The position numbers and the translations under genes are program-made. 64,000 nucleotides of DNA from NCBI RefSeq assembly GCF_009017415.1, contig NC_092406.1:1612001-1676000 (forward strand). The letters run 5' to 3'. The notes beneath the pieces were generated by a model. That model searched no databases. It saw only the letters and a program-made list of their open reading frames with translations, and was not told where the DNA came from. Positions 12,256-24,283 of this stretch are shown one piece after another (position 1 is the stretch's first letter; every line of letters starts with the position of its first letter). The DNA is from Aspergillus flavus. Lineage: Eukaryota; Ascomycota; Eurotiomycetes; Eurotiales; Aspergillaceae.

Positions 12256-12615
12256 ATGCGTTTCCTCGCTGTTCTCGCTCTCATGGCCAGCGTCGCTGTC
12301 GCCAGACCTGCTGAAGCCAACATTCAGCAATTATGTCAGGGTGTATGTCTCCTCGTTCGTTTGCCATTGAATATGCCCTTGATATTCACCGGCTCTACCC
12401 AACCCTGTCACGGCGCTTGGATGCTAATATGATCGGACATTGCAGGTTGACCGCTCCTGCAATAACAACGGCACCGCCGGGGCCAACTCGTGCTGCACAC
12501 CTCTCAAGTGTGGAATTGACAACGTAAGTTGCCAATGCTGTCACGTCAGGAATAAGAATGGAATGTGGAGATGAGCTAATGCCTGAATTGACAGAAATGC
12601 TACTCCCCCTTTTAA
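12256..12615 (+). CDS. Small secreted six-cysteine (knottin-like) peptide, 61 aa
   Basis: Too short for ordinary ORF lists; found by splicing. Exons 12256-12342, 12446-12523 and 12595-12615; introns 12343-12445 (branch GCTAATA before GCAG) and 12524-12594, both phase 0 with good GTATGT/GTAAGT donors. Residues 1-16 form a clear signal peptide (MRFLAVLALMASVAVA). The remainder is ~45 residues with cysteines at 27, 34, 45, 46, 51 and 57, spacing C-X6-C-X10-CC-X4-C-X5-C, which fits an inhibitor-cystine-knot arrangement. The middle exon carries four cysteines; the third exon is only six codons and supplies the last one. No specific homologue recognised. It could be an antimicrobial or effector-like peptide, a protease/amylase inhibitor or a signalling peptide; this is inference from the cysteine pattern only. 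Confidence 0.75.
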
Positions 12616-15600
12616 ACATTGTGAATAACGCATACAACGACAACCTTGCTTGCACAGATACATGGGACCTATAGAATGGATGTGTATCGAGATGGAGAGC
12701 TGCATGGAATTGAACAGAGCCATTACCTTTGTATTTACTATTTAATACATGTCAATATATACCTTCCTTGACCTAAAGATTTGCTGTGAATATAGCACAC
12801 TACGGTTGAATCCAGGGAGCATTACCTTATTCTATTAACGTGGGTGGCAGATGTGAATCTGTATGCAGTCATCACATATAATAACAACCCATCGCCCTGG
12901 CGATGCTGGAAATCCTTTTTCTTTGTTCACCGATCACAAATTCTAGTCACGTCAAGCTCTTCCTACAAGTCACCCCTGATCGACCCAACCTCAGGATTAT
13001 CTACATCTTTGGGCTGCCATACATATTATTCTCTCTTTTATCTACTATCTCCTCTTTTTCCGGTGGAAGTGTCAGATCATAATATGAGTGTAGCGTCCGC
13101 AAATGAGGTTATGTGTGGCATGCTCAAGCATCACAATACCGCTCCCAGGGCCAGCTCTGCCCTAGCCGAACATCGTTATCACCCACACGGACCCTTCTCA
13201 TCCCCCAGCTAAAAGTCCTATCGCAGTCTGGTTGGCGGTATTACAGATATGACCCTGATGAGAATAGACCGAAGCATCGGTGGTATCCAACCGCCAGCAC
13301 GGTCTCCGGATCAACTGAGACCTGTCTCAAAGACGCAGATACTTGCTCTATTCAGCTCCCCTCGACTAAAAGGACGTCTTTGGATCCCTATTCTAAAGTT
13401 CCAGGGTTAACGCGACCGCAAGACCCCTCCTGACCCCCCTTTCCCCTTTGTAAAGGAGACATTAAACCCCCAGAGACGGCAAAGTTCAAAAACGAAATGG
13501 GGCCAGGGGCATATACGCACCTGCGGAAAGTTACTTTCACAATTTGGATAACCCCAGACTGATCGAAACTCAACTATGGCGCCTCTATTGGGTATCAATA
13601 TTAAACCACGTCATAAGCGACTCGAGGTGACCCCGGAAACACGATTTGCGCTGCTTTGTCATTTCCGATTTGCTTGTCTTTGCTGCAAGGAGGTAGATCT
13701 AATCAACCCCTGCCATTGGCGAAGACAACATGTTCAATCTCTGAGATCCTTTCTCAAGGCATGGCTATATTACCTCCTAGATATCCCTTGACGGGGTTCC
13801 TCGACTTTCGCACAGGAACTATCTAAACCGAGGCGAAAGAGACCTACCAACCTACCACAACATTAGACTAACGGACATAAGGTACAACGCCGTCACTACA
13901 ACATCCTATGTAATCTGTGCATATGCCAGATCCTGGTCAATACGCATCTTTGGGGAAACGAGTCACTGTCCAGTGGTACACTGAGCGATGCATGAGATGT
14001 CAGGACGATCCTTCGCGGTGGTGATGGGCACTTACTCTTACTTCGGCTATCATAAGCCATCGGTTTATGAGAACGTCATGCGTCTAACACATCAACTGCT
14101 ACATAGGAAGCCTATGTTGGAAGCTTACTGCCTCCAATCAACCATACTCACCCTATATATCCAGCATTCACCACAAGCTCTATCATTCCGGCGCTGACCA
14201 GGACATGTTGAAGATGCTTATACTTCATTCGACAGATAATCCCCACTTACCACAAATGCAATTAGCGTTAGCTGCATGGGTCGAGACACCGCATACGACG
14301 TCTGTTATCTGGCGGGTGCTAACCATAAAGTACCCTGCGCAAATGAGCACTATCCATGTTTGAATGAGACTGGTGTGATGGCACACGAGAGTCTTTCTGT
14401 CTAAAAGACCTCCGGCTTTAACTTTGTGCTAAGTAGTCCGGATCTTCGATATACGAAGCGACTCGCGTTAGTAGGGCCTCGAATTTTACTTGCTCGGGCG
14501 CCAATGGAGGAATGGAAGCCGACTAGAACGAACACCCGTTACTTACTGGTGACTATCTTAACTCACAAGGTTGATTCCTTTGATTTTAAGTGCACAAAGT
14601 GATCATGGCCAGTCACAACCTCTTCAAATGTTCCATCACCTACAGAATTATCACAATGTCGGGCCAGAAGGAACGGGAAGCCCAGGGTCAGGATCAGGAT
14701 CCGACCCCAGGAAGAGGAACTCCGAGTAACCAGCTCCAACAAAAAACCATCCTCAGTGGACCGGAGCGATTGGCTACAGAAACGCCTCACACACAAAGGA
14801 GACGACAAACTTCGCAACTTCTACCATCTATGCCTCTATGATGCGGTGACGATCGATAGAGTTAATATTACAGATCCCACACCAAAGTGGTCTACGACAT
14901 ATATGCGTCAAACGCATCGCTATCTAGCGCAGAAAAAGCCTCAGAACATTCGTGAGGGCCGGATGACGATAAATTCCCTGGTCAACTGTCGAAGGATTTG
15001 AAATATGGTCTTGAACATGGTCCAGCCTTCAGCAGAACGCGCGCGGCCCTCTCCTGGTCTCATGCGTCCCTGCGCTGTGTTAGTTATCTGACGTCAATCT
15101 GCGAATCAAAAGGTTAGACTCCGAGCCCTATATCGCCATGGCCTAGGTCAGGGGCCTAAAGGGCTACAGAGGCATCATGAAGGGAAACCGGATACCACAG
15201 CTACCGCATCAGTTGTCCACGGCCACACAGAGCAGTCCAAGACAGTCGAATAGGTCTTCGAGTGACGAAGATATTATTCTCATATTGGATGACTGCGTCG
15301 AAGAGGATCCGAAAGCTCAGCTGTCACGTTATTCGGGGTAGTCATGTGTGCTTGTTTCGATATGGGGAACGAACCCCTTAGATAGATCAGGCATGGGAAG
15401 TCAAGTAAATTGCTCCTTAATGGGGCTTTGTTACTATATGGTGCCCATGATGAGTTTATGCTTGTCATGGGTCTGTTGAGTGATAGGAAACCCTATCAAT
15501 CAACATGTATGGGGGAGCTTACTCAGAGTAGCAGCGGGGGGATTGATTTGTTTCGAGCTGTGTATGACTGGGTGGGTTTTGTTTCGTTGCTGACCAGGGA

Positions 15601-15981
15601 CAGGTGGGGATTTACTTGGTTACTCTGATGATTATGTTTGTGAGGTCTTGCTGGGTATATGATCATGTCAATGTAGAACAGTTTCTACAGCGAGGTAGTT
15701 GATGGTCTACGGGGATCTTCTAAAGAGAATCCTACAAAAGATAAGGATCAGGCCTACAAAGAAGACAATTACAGATCATATCATAGATTAGCACATATAC
15801 AAACCAAGAAAACAGAATGCTCCGGGAGATCGACACATGAAATAGAAAGGTTATATCTACTCAATTCAAAGTATATGGAGAAGAAAAAAAGTTAATAAAA
15901 GCTGTCGGTATTTCCGAGACAAGCAGAACGAAAAAACTCCAAGCCTTAAAGATCCTTAACTATTGACATCCGGGAGATCAT
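12616..15981. other. Intergenic region with possible decayed coding fragments
   Basis: About 3.4 kb between the convergent knottin-like gene and btgE. Many short frames broken by stops occur on both strands. Two plus-strand stretches have protein-like composition: ~14174-14362 (frame containing GADQDMLKMLILHS) and 14756-15001 (containing DWLQKRLTHKGDDKLRNFYH). They are not joined by convincing splice sites and I do not recognise a family. They may be relics of a degraded gene. Confidence 0.4.
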
Positions 15982-17842
15982 TTATTTGAACTGGTCAATG
16001 CAACCCCAGTAGCGCTCGACGTCAAACTCGCCGGCATCCTTCCAGAGGTCGTTGGAGTAGGAGAAGAAGACGGACTGAGAGCCGACCTCCTCAACGAGAG
16101 CCTTGATAGCGGCAGCCTGCTGGGCAGTACCGGGGACGGCCTTGCCGTTGGCGTTACCGGCGCTAGGCCAGCCAGTCTCAAGGTTGATCACGTCCTTGTT
16201 GCAGACGGCCTCAAGGTCCTTGATCTGAGCACGGACGAAGCTACCGGCCTGGTCGGGGGTAACATCGGCGTTGAAGAAGGGGTGGAGGTTAGCACCGAGG
16301 ATGTCAACGGCACCGCACAGAGCGCTGCCAGACTGCTGCCAGACGTTGATGGGCTCGGTGGTGGTGACCTGGCCCGAGTAGCCGGAAGCCTGGAAGGAGG
16401 ACTTGCAAGAGGAGATGAAGCCAGCGAGGCTGGAAGCATCGGTGTAACCGTTCTGGATGGCCTCGTTACCAACGACGACGAGGGTAACCAGATCCCACTG
16501 GGCCCACTTAGTGATGGCGGTCACCTGCTCCTGGGCACCGCTGATGCCGGTGCTGGAGATGAAGACACCAATGATCATCTTGAGGCCGTTCTCACGGGCA
16601 GCCTCACCAATGTACTCGAGACCGTTGCAGTCAGTGGAGTAGACACGGACGTGGGTGAAGCCCTTCTGCTTGATCAGGGCAACATCCTTGAGGACCTGGT
16701 CCTTAGACTGGCAGCCACCCTCGTTGGTGTAAGGAGAGTAGGTCATACCCATCTGCTGGCCGCTGACACCGGTGGGAACGGCGGTGGCAGTGCTGCTGGC
16801 GCTAGCGCTGCTGGAGGCGACGGCGGAAGTGGTGGAGGGGGCAGCAGTGGTGGTCACAGGGACGGCCGAGGTGGAAGCAACGGGGGCGGAGGTGGGCTGG
16901 TCATTGCCGGTGAAGGGGCAGACGTAGGTGAAGTCAGTGCGGGTGACGGTCACGGTCTGCTCATCCTGGGTGTAGGTGCCAGGGGTGATGGTGGCAGGAG
17001 TGGGGTAGACCACGACGGTGCTGGTGGGGACGTAGGTGGTGGTAGGGGCAATGGTGTAGGTACCAGCGCTGGGGCAGACATAGGTGGTGGTGTAGATCTT
17101 GCTGGTGACAGTGGAACCGCTGGGCTCAACGGTAGCGACGGGGCAGGTGACAGTGGTCGCGGTCGAGACCACAGTGGTCACACCACCGAAGGTGTGAGTA
17201 CCGCTGGGCAGCTCAGTGGTGGTAGCACCGCAAACGGTGGTGGTATCCCGCACGGTGACGGTGGTGGCGGGGATGGTGTAGATACCGGTGGAGGAGAAGC
17301 TGGTCACTCCAGGGGTGGGGAGAGGGGACTCGGAAGTCGCAGGGACGGCGGGAGTGGAGGCTTCAGGGGTTCCAGCCGGAGAGGAGGCCTCAGGAGTGCC
17401 AGGGACACCGCCAGTGGGAGTCTGAGCGCCGGTGGCATCAACACCAGGAGTGGTGACCACGGTGACGGTGGCAGTGCTGGTGGAGTGGAGGGTGGTGACA
17501 GCCTCGGAGGTCACGACGCTGCTTTCGCTGCTGGGAACGCTGGGGACCTCAGAGCTGCTGCTGCTGCTGGGCTCAGGAGCCGGGGTGTTGATGGGGACCA
17601 CTGCCGATGACTATTAGTCTGGATTCCTATGACATCAAATGGGGCGACTTACGGGTAGGAGGGCCAGTGATGGTGATGACCTTGGTGGTACATTCGCAGT
17701 TCTCATCACCCTCGGCAGGAACCTCAGGCTGATAGGCGCGGTTGTGGTGGAAAGAATCATGGCCATGACGACGCATGTGCGCGACATCAGCCATCGCCGT
17801 ACCGGCGACGGCAGCCGCAGCGGCCAAGAAAGCACCCCTCAT
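15982..17842 (-). CDS. btgE: GH17 cell-wall beta-glucanase/beta-glucosidase, BtgE type
   Basis: Secreted wall enzyme of glycoside hydrolase family 17, annotated in Aspergillus as BtgE. Exons 17842-17653 and 17600-15982, intron 17601-17652 (GTAAGT donor, GACTAAT branch); 602 aa. Splicing to the CAG before 17600 gives TGPPTLVPINTP, matching the family. Order: signal peptide (~1-18, MRGAFLAAAAAVAGTAMA), a His-rich segment, a long Ser/Thr/Val/Pro-rich region (~65-340) likely O-mannosylated, then the GH17 barrel (~345-602). The proton donor is the Glu in GNEAIQ (~430) and the nucleophile the Glu in INLETGWPSAG (~530). No C-terminal GPI signal is evident. Upstream, the coding strand is strongly pyrimidine-rich (18000-18100), as in highly expressed Aspergillus genes. 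The low-complexity region produces a 442-codon antisense open frame that I reject. Confidence 0.93.
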
Positions 17843-17999
17843 GTTGGATAGAATGGAAATTCAAGGATGGATTTGGGTATATGGTGTTTTTGTGTGCAAA
17901 CGAATGAGTGCCCGCTGAAAGAGTGAAGCGGTGGTCAAACAAGTTGGTCCGAAAAAATAAGGAGGGGAGGGGGCACACGGCCTCTTCTACTTGATATAG

Positions 18000-18100
18000 A
18001 TGGAGAGAAATTCTTCGAACGAACCCGAACAAGAGAAAGAGAGAAAGAAGGGAAGAAAGAAAACAAAAGGGAAGGGGAATGAAGGGAAGAAAAAGGTCAC
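18000..18100 (-). promoter_or_regulatory. CT-rich leader/promoter tract of btgE
   Basis: On the coding strand this is an almost pure pyrimidine stretch 160-260 bp upstream of the btgE ATG. Such tracts often sit at transcription start regions of strongly expressed Aspergillus genes. Role inferred. Confidence 0.4.
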
Positions 18101-20683
18101 TGTACCAGGGGGAAAGATTCAGCACGGGCTCACCATGACTGGAGCGAACGCCACGAGTCTAGCCAACCGTAGGCAAAAGGGGCTCGTCCACTTGGCACCA
18201 GAAATTTCCCAAAAGAAAAAGATGCTGGCGGTGTGAACTTCAACTAGTCAGGCACCAACTGTCCGCTATTGGTGGCCCGGTTACTGATGGTCAGGGTGAC
18301 CCGGTTGGTGTCGTCCAGTGGTTGTCCGCACGGCTCGGGTAGATGTGGGGGTCCTTCCCTCGGATTGGTTGAACCACGCTCGGGCTAGTAATTCTTGAAT
18401 GAATTGTGTTTTTTATTTGTTTTCCACTTGGGAAGCAGAACGCCTCTCCAACTTACTCCGTTTGGAACTGCGTTGTCTCACTCCAGCCTTTCTTTGATAA
18501 GACTGCTAGATTATGGGTACCATGAGTCCCTTGTCGACCGTTGAGACACACTACTGTTAGTCAGTATCCTTATGGGGCCCATTCAGCCAGCCGCACCGGG
18601 ATTTGGGGGTGGCTACCCCAAATCATCTTAGTCCTCCTTCGATGCTGATGGAAAAAAGCGATCCAGATACTATGCATAGGAGGTGTCACTGGCCATGGGA
18701 AATTAGGGAAAGACACCCATCATCCGACTTCCGGTCGAGGCTGTCGCCCACCTAAACCCAATATACGATCCAATCGCATTTATTCAGGCAAAAAGGGTTC
18801 AAGAGTCTGGTACTACGTACTCCATATTAATTTGTCCATGAGAAGAATCCAGCACCAGGCAAACACCCCAGAAATCCCGACAACCAGCAAGAGAGACTGC
18901 AAGGAACAAATCGAACCAACATCCCCGCTACGGTGGGGCCCTTCGAACTTTGGGTCCGTCTCAAACCGGAAGTACTCAAGCCAATCCCTCGTGAGTTCGA
19001 TGATCTGATTGGATCTTGTCCTGAGCTTTAATTTCCGGGCCCCATAATGTTTAGGCATTACCCAACTGGTGTACAGTACAGTACTGGATCAGGGGGGGGG
19101 TTGGCCCTCAGCCTCAGTTATTTTTATACGTGGCTCATGAATGTCCATAATGGTTTCTCACGTTGCCGAAGTGGCAATTAGACAATGAAACCGAGGGTAA
19201 GCTGACATCATTGGGGTACAGAACCTGCATAATAAACAAGATGAAACCGAGAGAACGGAGTACACCCGTTCATCAATGCCGGGGCCGTTGTGCTCGCTCA
19301 GTCTGGAGCGAAAAAGTAAAAATTCAAAAAGGCTAGACTGATCACATAAGCAGCACCATCAGTCGATCTCAAAATCCAGATCACTTGCCGAATGGGGCCT
19401 TTTTTCTTGTTTCCGCCGATCCCTTCTTCTTTCTTTTCTTCTTCTTCTTTTCGAGGGAAATCCGGAGTAACACCGGGGGGCAATTTTGAATTGGTGCCAT
19501 TTCATTTCATTTTATTCTCACGAAACCTTCCCTTTTCTCGTTTTTGATAGTGCGGTTGATCGCTACGGAAAATGCCGACGAATCCGAGACCAGACTGAGT
19601 CAAGCTTGGATTTATGACCAGTCAGAAGCCAGCAGAGGGACTTGGCTTATGGAGAATATCCGGTCTAGTCTCGAGAACGGTCCTGTCATGGATCTCCTCG
19701 TGCAGTTGCCCCTGATCTGGATATCTCTTTGTTTTCCTTGCGGACTTTCGGACTTTGGACGCGGTCGACGAAGAATAAATAAAATCGATATTCGCCGTCC
19801 CGCGTGCGATGAAGTGCCCACATCTTATCCTCTTAAAACACGAGGAGAAAAAGCAACCAGAAATAGAGCAATCCCGTTCCCATGTTGATCGCATGGCGGT
19901 GCTGGCCCGTGAACGCATCATCGAACACATAATCCCCATCCCCATCCCCCTTTTCCTTTTCTCCTGATCCTGTCCAGACCTACTTCAATAGCATGCATAG
20001 TTTAATTATCTGGACCAATTATTTGGCATGATATCCTACAATTGGAAAGTTCCACTGCACGCCCTACTATGCATGCAAGCAGGCACTATTACCGGATAGA
20101 TGACACGATATTATATCCCGAGTCACCCCTGAACCTAATAGCAGTACAGAGTATAGTATCTCATTCTTCCAGTTCAGTATCGGTATTATTCGACGGTCAA
20201 TAAGATACAGTCAGCATCAAAATCCTACCCCGCAGATGGAATGTTGTCCAGTCCATTCAATAATGATTGGCACATGGCACATACCACTGACGTCGTTGAG
20301 GCAGTGAGCGACGTTGATCTACATTATCAGATCAGATCTGTCGCCAACATTCCATTCCACCGCACTTGCATGGACATTTTAATTCAGCCTTAGGTGACAT
20401 TCGTACATATATCAGATCTCAATCTGGCAATACATTTGTATATCCGTATTCATATATACAACTCCAATAGCCCTATAATCCATACATCCCATACATCTAC
20501 CTATCTATCCAATACGCATCTATTCATCCACACAGAGCCCAACAGCGACCGTCACACCCAGGAAGCCAAGAAAAAATAAAAACAAATAAACAAATATACA
20601 ATTCTCCAAGAAAACCTCAACCTTACCAAAAGGATTCCCACCTAAACCTCAATCCCAAGACCTCCCCCAAGCTCATTCTCTTC

Positions 20684-20725
20684 CTTCTTCTTCTTCTTCT
20701 TCTTCTTCTTCTTCTTCTTCTTCCT
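20684..20725. repeat. TTC trinucleotide microsatellite
   Basis: About 13-14 consecutive TTC units. It generates a poly-Glu frame on the minus strand that should not be read as a protein. Confidence 0.9.
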
Positions 20726-21228
20726 CCTCCTTGGATGTTAGATTTCGCGAGAAGGAAACTAATTGTGATTTTATGTTGTTGTATGCTGGCAGGAAGGGTG
20801 AGCTAGGGTATAGTATCTCTCTTTCACGCTCGGTCGCTCGCTTACCCGTTGAGATGAACGGCGACTTATAGATAAGTTTCGCTGTCATGGGTGACAGAGG
20901 TCCTGTGGTAGAGTCCATATATGCCCGGCTTCGTTGGTGAATCGTGGGGTGTATCTCTGAGCAAATGCAGGGCCTTATCATGGAGTAGATCTTCATACAT
21001 ATTTGCGGGATAATCACCCTTACGACCATCTAGAAAATAGACCACCCTGATCTCAAGCAAATAAGACCTACACATTACCTCCAAAGCCACCATGATATGA
21101 AGCAATGGTTATCGAATTAATATCTCATAAATGCATCACGCTAGCCAAAAAGCAACAAAAACAATAAAAGAAGCCCAACTCTTTAAATCCATCATAAAAC
21201 TCCAATCCAATCTGAAAACTCCACAACC

Positions 21229-21696
21229 TCATTGATTAGGGGACCTATAGCCGAGGCCGGTGATTCTAAACAAGCCAACAATTAGCGACACAAGCCACGA
21301 GAGCTGGAGAGTAGAGAGATAGAGAGTTCCGAAGATTTCAAGAGAGATGAGAGTTTCCGGCATAGTCTACTGTACCGGCTACCATTCTGGAATAGGATAT
21401 ACTAACCTACTCCACAGAAGCCCTATGAGGCCTGGCTGTTCGTTGGCGGCTGTGCGCTTCGCCCACCCATTTTCGACGTTGTAGTGCTTGACGTCTTGAA
21501 GGCCGGCAAAGAGGCCTCGTCCGGCTGTTGCTTGCTATGGATCGAGTCAATATTAGTCTGAGATCCAAATAGGGATCCTTAAATGGAGATAGATGGATTG
21601 GGATGGACATACGCGAGCTTGAGTCTGGTTCTTGACCCAAAGGTCTGCACCGAAGTCGTTTTGAAGACGAGCGGCTGTTGATGCTGCTTTAGACAT
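21229..21696 (-). CDS. Small protein of unknown function, 82 aa
   Basis: Found by splicing. Exons 21696-21613, 21534-21407 and 21265-21229; introns 21535-21612 and 21266-21406, the second with a GCTAATT branch before TTTAG. The protein begins MSKAASTAARLQNDFGAD and contains a Gly/Phe-rich block (GRGLFAGLQDVKHYN) and a basic/aromatic segment; no signal peptide or long membrane segment. If the last intron is retained the frame closes about 30 nt after the exon 2 end, giving a slightly different tail, so the C-terminus is uncertain. A TATATAAGG sits ~195 bp upstream. I do not recognise the family; the regular composition and clean splice sites make it look like a real gene. Small mitochondrial or stress-related proteins are possible but unsupported. 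Confidence 0.55.
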
Positions 21697-23118
21697 GTTG
21701 CCTTGTGGGTTTTTGTCCGATGGATTCGGTTGATGATAGTAGAGGATAGAGTAGGGCAATTCGATAAACCCAAGAGTTTATTCAGCGCAGTGAACACGAT
21801 AGTAGTTGCTGTAAGATAGACTTGCTTGCTTTGTTATGTTGTTCTGATGATGAAGAATAGATACCAAGTCCATCCATGCTCCAATCCCTTATATACCCAA
21901 CATCCATGTCCAGCAACATCGATCACCCAAGCCTCTCACCATCCATGATGCCACATCCCAGCACCATGAAAGCAACGCTGTTCCGGATCCGAATGGCATC
22001 ACCTTACCAACCGCGGCTGAGAACCAAGCCCCCGGGTTCCTGGCGGTATACTATCCATGGAAACCGGAGAGGTAAATTGGGCATATGATATCGGGAGGAT
22101 TCGTTACACTGGTCGGTGCGCGTCCAATAGGGCTTATGATTATTGGTTGCGGGAGGTGGAAAAGGACTGCAGTGTGTGGTGTGATATTTGGGTGGTGGTG
22201 TGGTTGGCTTCCTTAGGCTGCGGCGGGTGGCATGATCCATGGCTACTTTCGGTAGGGTTCATGTTGGATTGGGTTGACCGTCGAATATTCATTACTATTT
22301 GACTTTTTCTGATTAGTTTATCTTCTTTTACAGGTGTAATGATATTGTGTAAATATTTTCTAATATTATTGGTTTGGCTTGAATGAGTTGAGGCTGGTCC
22401 CTATAATATGCTAGAGACAATGAAAATGACATCATAGCCCTAGAAATCTATACCAGTCTGGAGTAATTCCCATTGGCCTGTTTTATCTATTTCCATTTTG
22501 CGGAATTGAACGTCCGGACTGGCTATTGTACTTACAATAAGTATTACATCCAGTTAAATATGGACTATATCAACTGCCTGCTATCAGAGGGCCAAGCAGT
22601 CTACATAAAGATCTTTCATTAAATACACAAAACCTCACGGAAGAAACTTCTTCAATCATAAAATGAATTCTAACAGCACCTTTATCAACACTTCGACCTC
22701 TTTACCCGGTATTGTTTGAATAGCAATACCCATAAACAAATATATTAAGAATACAAGTTTTTCTTAAATATAGAATGAGGGCTAATCTAAACAAAACCTG
22801 CTCTAATATATATTTCCTACAGAGCACTTGGTATTGACCAAACAATAATCGTTTCTAAGGCGGCAAAAGTCAATACTCATACATTGAGAGAGCTAAGGGC
22901 TGCCGTCAGTCGTGATCCAGAAATTGATTTCCACTTCACAAGATAGTTTTCAAGTGTGCTGCAGATATCGTTGTTGGAGCGGTGTGAAGGTGATATGGCG
23001 GCTCAGGGCCTCAGTGGCTGATATCGACAGAAGCCACCGTTTAAGCAAACAAAGAAGGTAATCTTCGAATTCGGTGTTCTCGTTAGAGTTGCATTCGGCA
23101 CGGATAGTTAAAGCCCCA
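21697..23118. other. Intergenic region with an AT-rich island
   Basis: Promoter side of the 82-aa gene, then from about 22300 to 22870 a distinctly AT-rich stretch (several lines near 27-30% G+C) without frames of interest, then the 3' side of the kinase-like pseudogene. The AT-rich part could be a mutated transposon relic, but no recognisable element remains. Confidence 0.5.
21889..21895 (-). promoter_or_regulatory. Candidate TATA box for the 82-aa gene
   Basis: TATATAAGGG on the minus strand about 195 bp upstream of the ATG at 21696. Confidence 0.45.
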
Positions 23119-23899
23119 TTAATAGTATTTCGTATCTGGGGGAAGGCCCTGGCGTTGGTCCTCCCTCTGGATATCGTTAAACCCCATTGAAAATTAAGAC
23201 AGGATTTGAACAAACCAAAAGCCTTCCGAAGCTTTTAACAAGCTCGATTTCGAAGTCGCAGTGTTCATCAGCCTGATACCCCATTGGCTTTGTTGAATCG
23301 AAAGTCATTGCAACATCGAAATCTATCCAAACGACTCTCTCTGGGGGTCCACGGACAATAAGACTGTTCTTTGGGTAGACGTCGCGGTGGTGAATTAAGG
23401 CGCTGTGAATTCCCCTCAGTCCAACAATCGCGGCCTGAAGACGATCACCAGAATAGTTTACACAGTTAAGCTCTTCAGTATCCTCTAGATATTCGAGCAA
23501 AATGGCATTTGGAGCATGAATGTCATTCATAAAATGATTAAGATGGGGTTGGAACCTGACTGGATCAAGTCGGTCGATATAACCGTGATAATATGGAACG
23601 ACCCCCTGCTCACATACCCCAAACGAATGGAGATTTCTGTAAGCATCGATTCGCAGCGAGAACGGTTCAAGTCACGGCCCTTTCTGGTGAACCCTGGGTC
23701 ACCGTTGTCGTGGAACTGTAAATTCAGCATTATTCTGATAAAGCCTTGAGGGCAACTCACCACTTTCAAGTTTCATTACATAGCGATGACCGCGAAGCTC
23801 TACCTCGAAAATTGAGGAAGCCTCCGAACTTTTGAGTTCTTTCCCAGTCCGTAAAGAACTGGGGTCAAAAGCAACAAGGTCTGAAGGATGTTCGGACAT
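23119..23899 (-). pseudogene. Protein kinase-like gene, frameshifted
   Basis: A small fungal kinase-like family. Exon 1 is about 23899-23761 (donor GTGAGT). The second coding block runs ~23715 to ~23220 and the last ends at TAA 23119. Recognisable features in order: FHDNGDPGFTRKGRDLNR, VCEQGVVPYYHGYIDR, a catalytic-loop-like IHHRDVYPKN and VWIDFDVAM (DFG-like). The frame breaks near 23652: the first part reads RSRCES, but the family continuation DAYRNLHSFG is one frame over, as if one A were lost from an expected GAAATC. In addition, the first intron's only good donor and acceptor do not keep phase with the FHDNGDPG block, a second discontinuity. The 3' intron (donor GTTTGT) restores a family-like end, LPPDTKYY. 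Either a pseudogene or assembly errors. Start is 384 bp from the divergent PD-(D/E)XK-like gene. Confidence 0.75.
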
Positions 23900-24283
23900 T
23901 GTGGTCGCACAATCAATAAAACGAACGGCATGTCAAGGGTTTTGAAGATTGCCCTGGATTTAAACACAATGCGGCAGGCAAGCGGTGACTAAACCAGAGG
24001 CTGTGGCTATAAATCTACAGGTTCGCTTCCACCAATGATATCAGCACTAGGCCGAAGACGATCATTCTAACATATCGAACTATTTCCTCCTTACATGTAA
24101 ATTAGTACCTGGTACTAGGTAGGTTCAGTTAGTTAGGCAAAAGATTGATATCGTTGTTACGGGTTTCTACCCCCATCCCTTTTATTGACTCTTTTCTTCA
24201 CTTTTCTTTCTTTTTTCCTCCCTTACTTTTCGCTTCACTCGTCTCTGCTGTTTCTCATCCACTTACGTGATATGTGTTTCGCA

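Larger units (their letters stand above)
17843..21228. other. Gene-poor intergenic region
   Basis: About 3.4 kb upstream of btgE and downstream of the 82-aa gene. It holds the btgE leader, a nine-base G run near 19093 and a TTC microsatellite at ~20684-20725. An 81-codon minus frame at 18813-19058 contains a hydrophobic segment (SLLLVVGISGVFAWCWILLM); it has no recognised relatives and no supporting context, so it is not annotated as a gene. Confidence 0.5.

Noticed and set aside
16282..17610. 442-codon plus-strand open frame opposite btgE
   Set aside because: Gly/Asp-rich mirror of the Ser/Thr/Val repeats of btgE; an artefact of repetitive codon usage, with the real gene on the minus strand fully supported.
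18813..19058. 81-codon minus-strand frame with a hydrophobic segment
   Set aside because: No recognised family, no promoter or splice context; could occur by chance.
20673..21029. Minus-strand frame with a poly-Glu end
   Set aside because: Produced by the TTC microsatellite.
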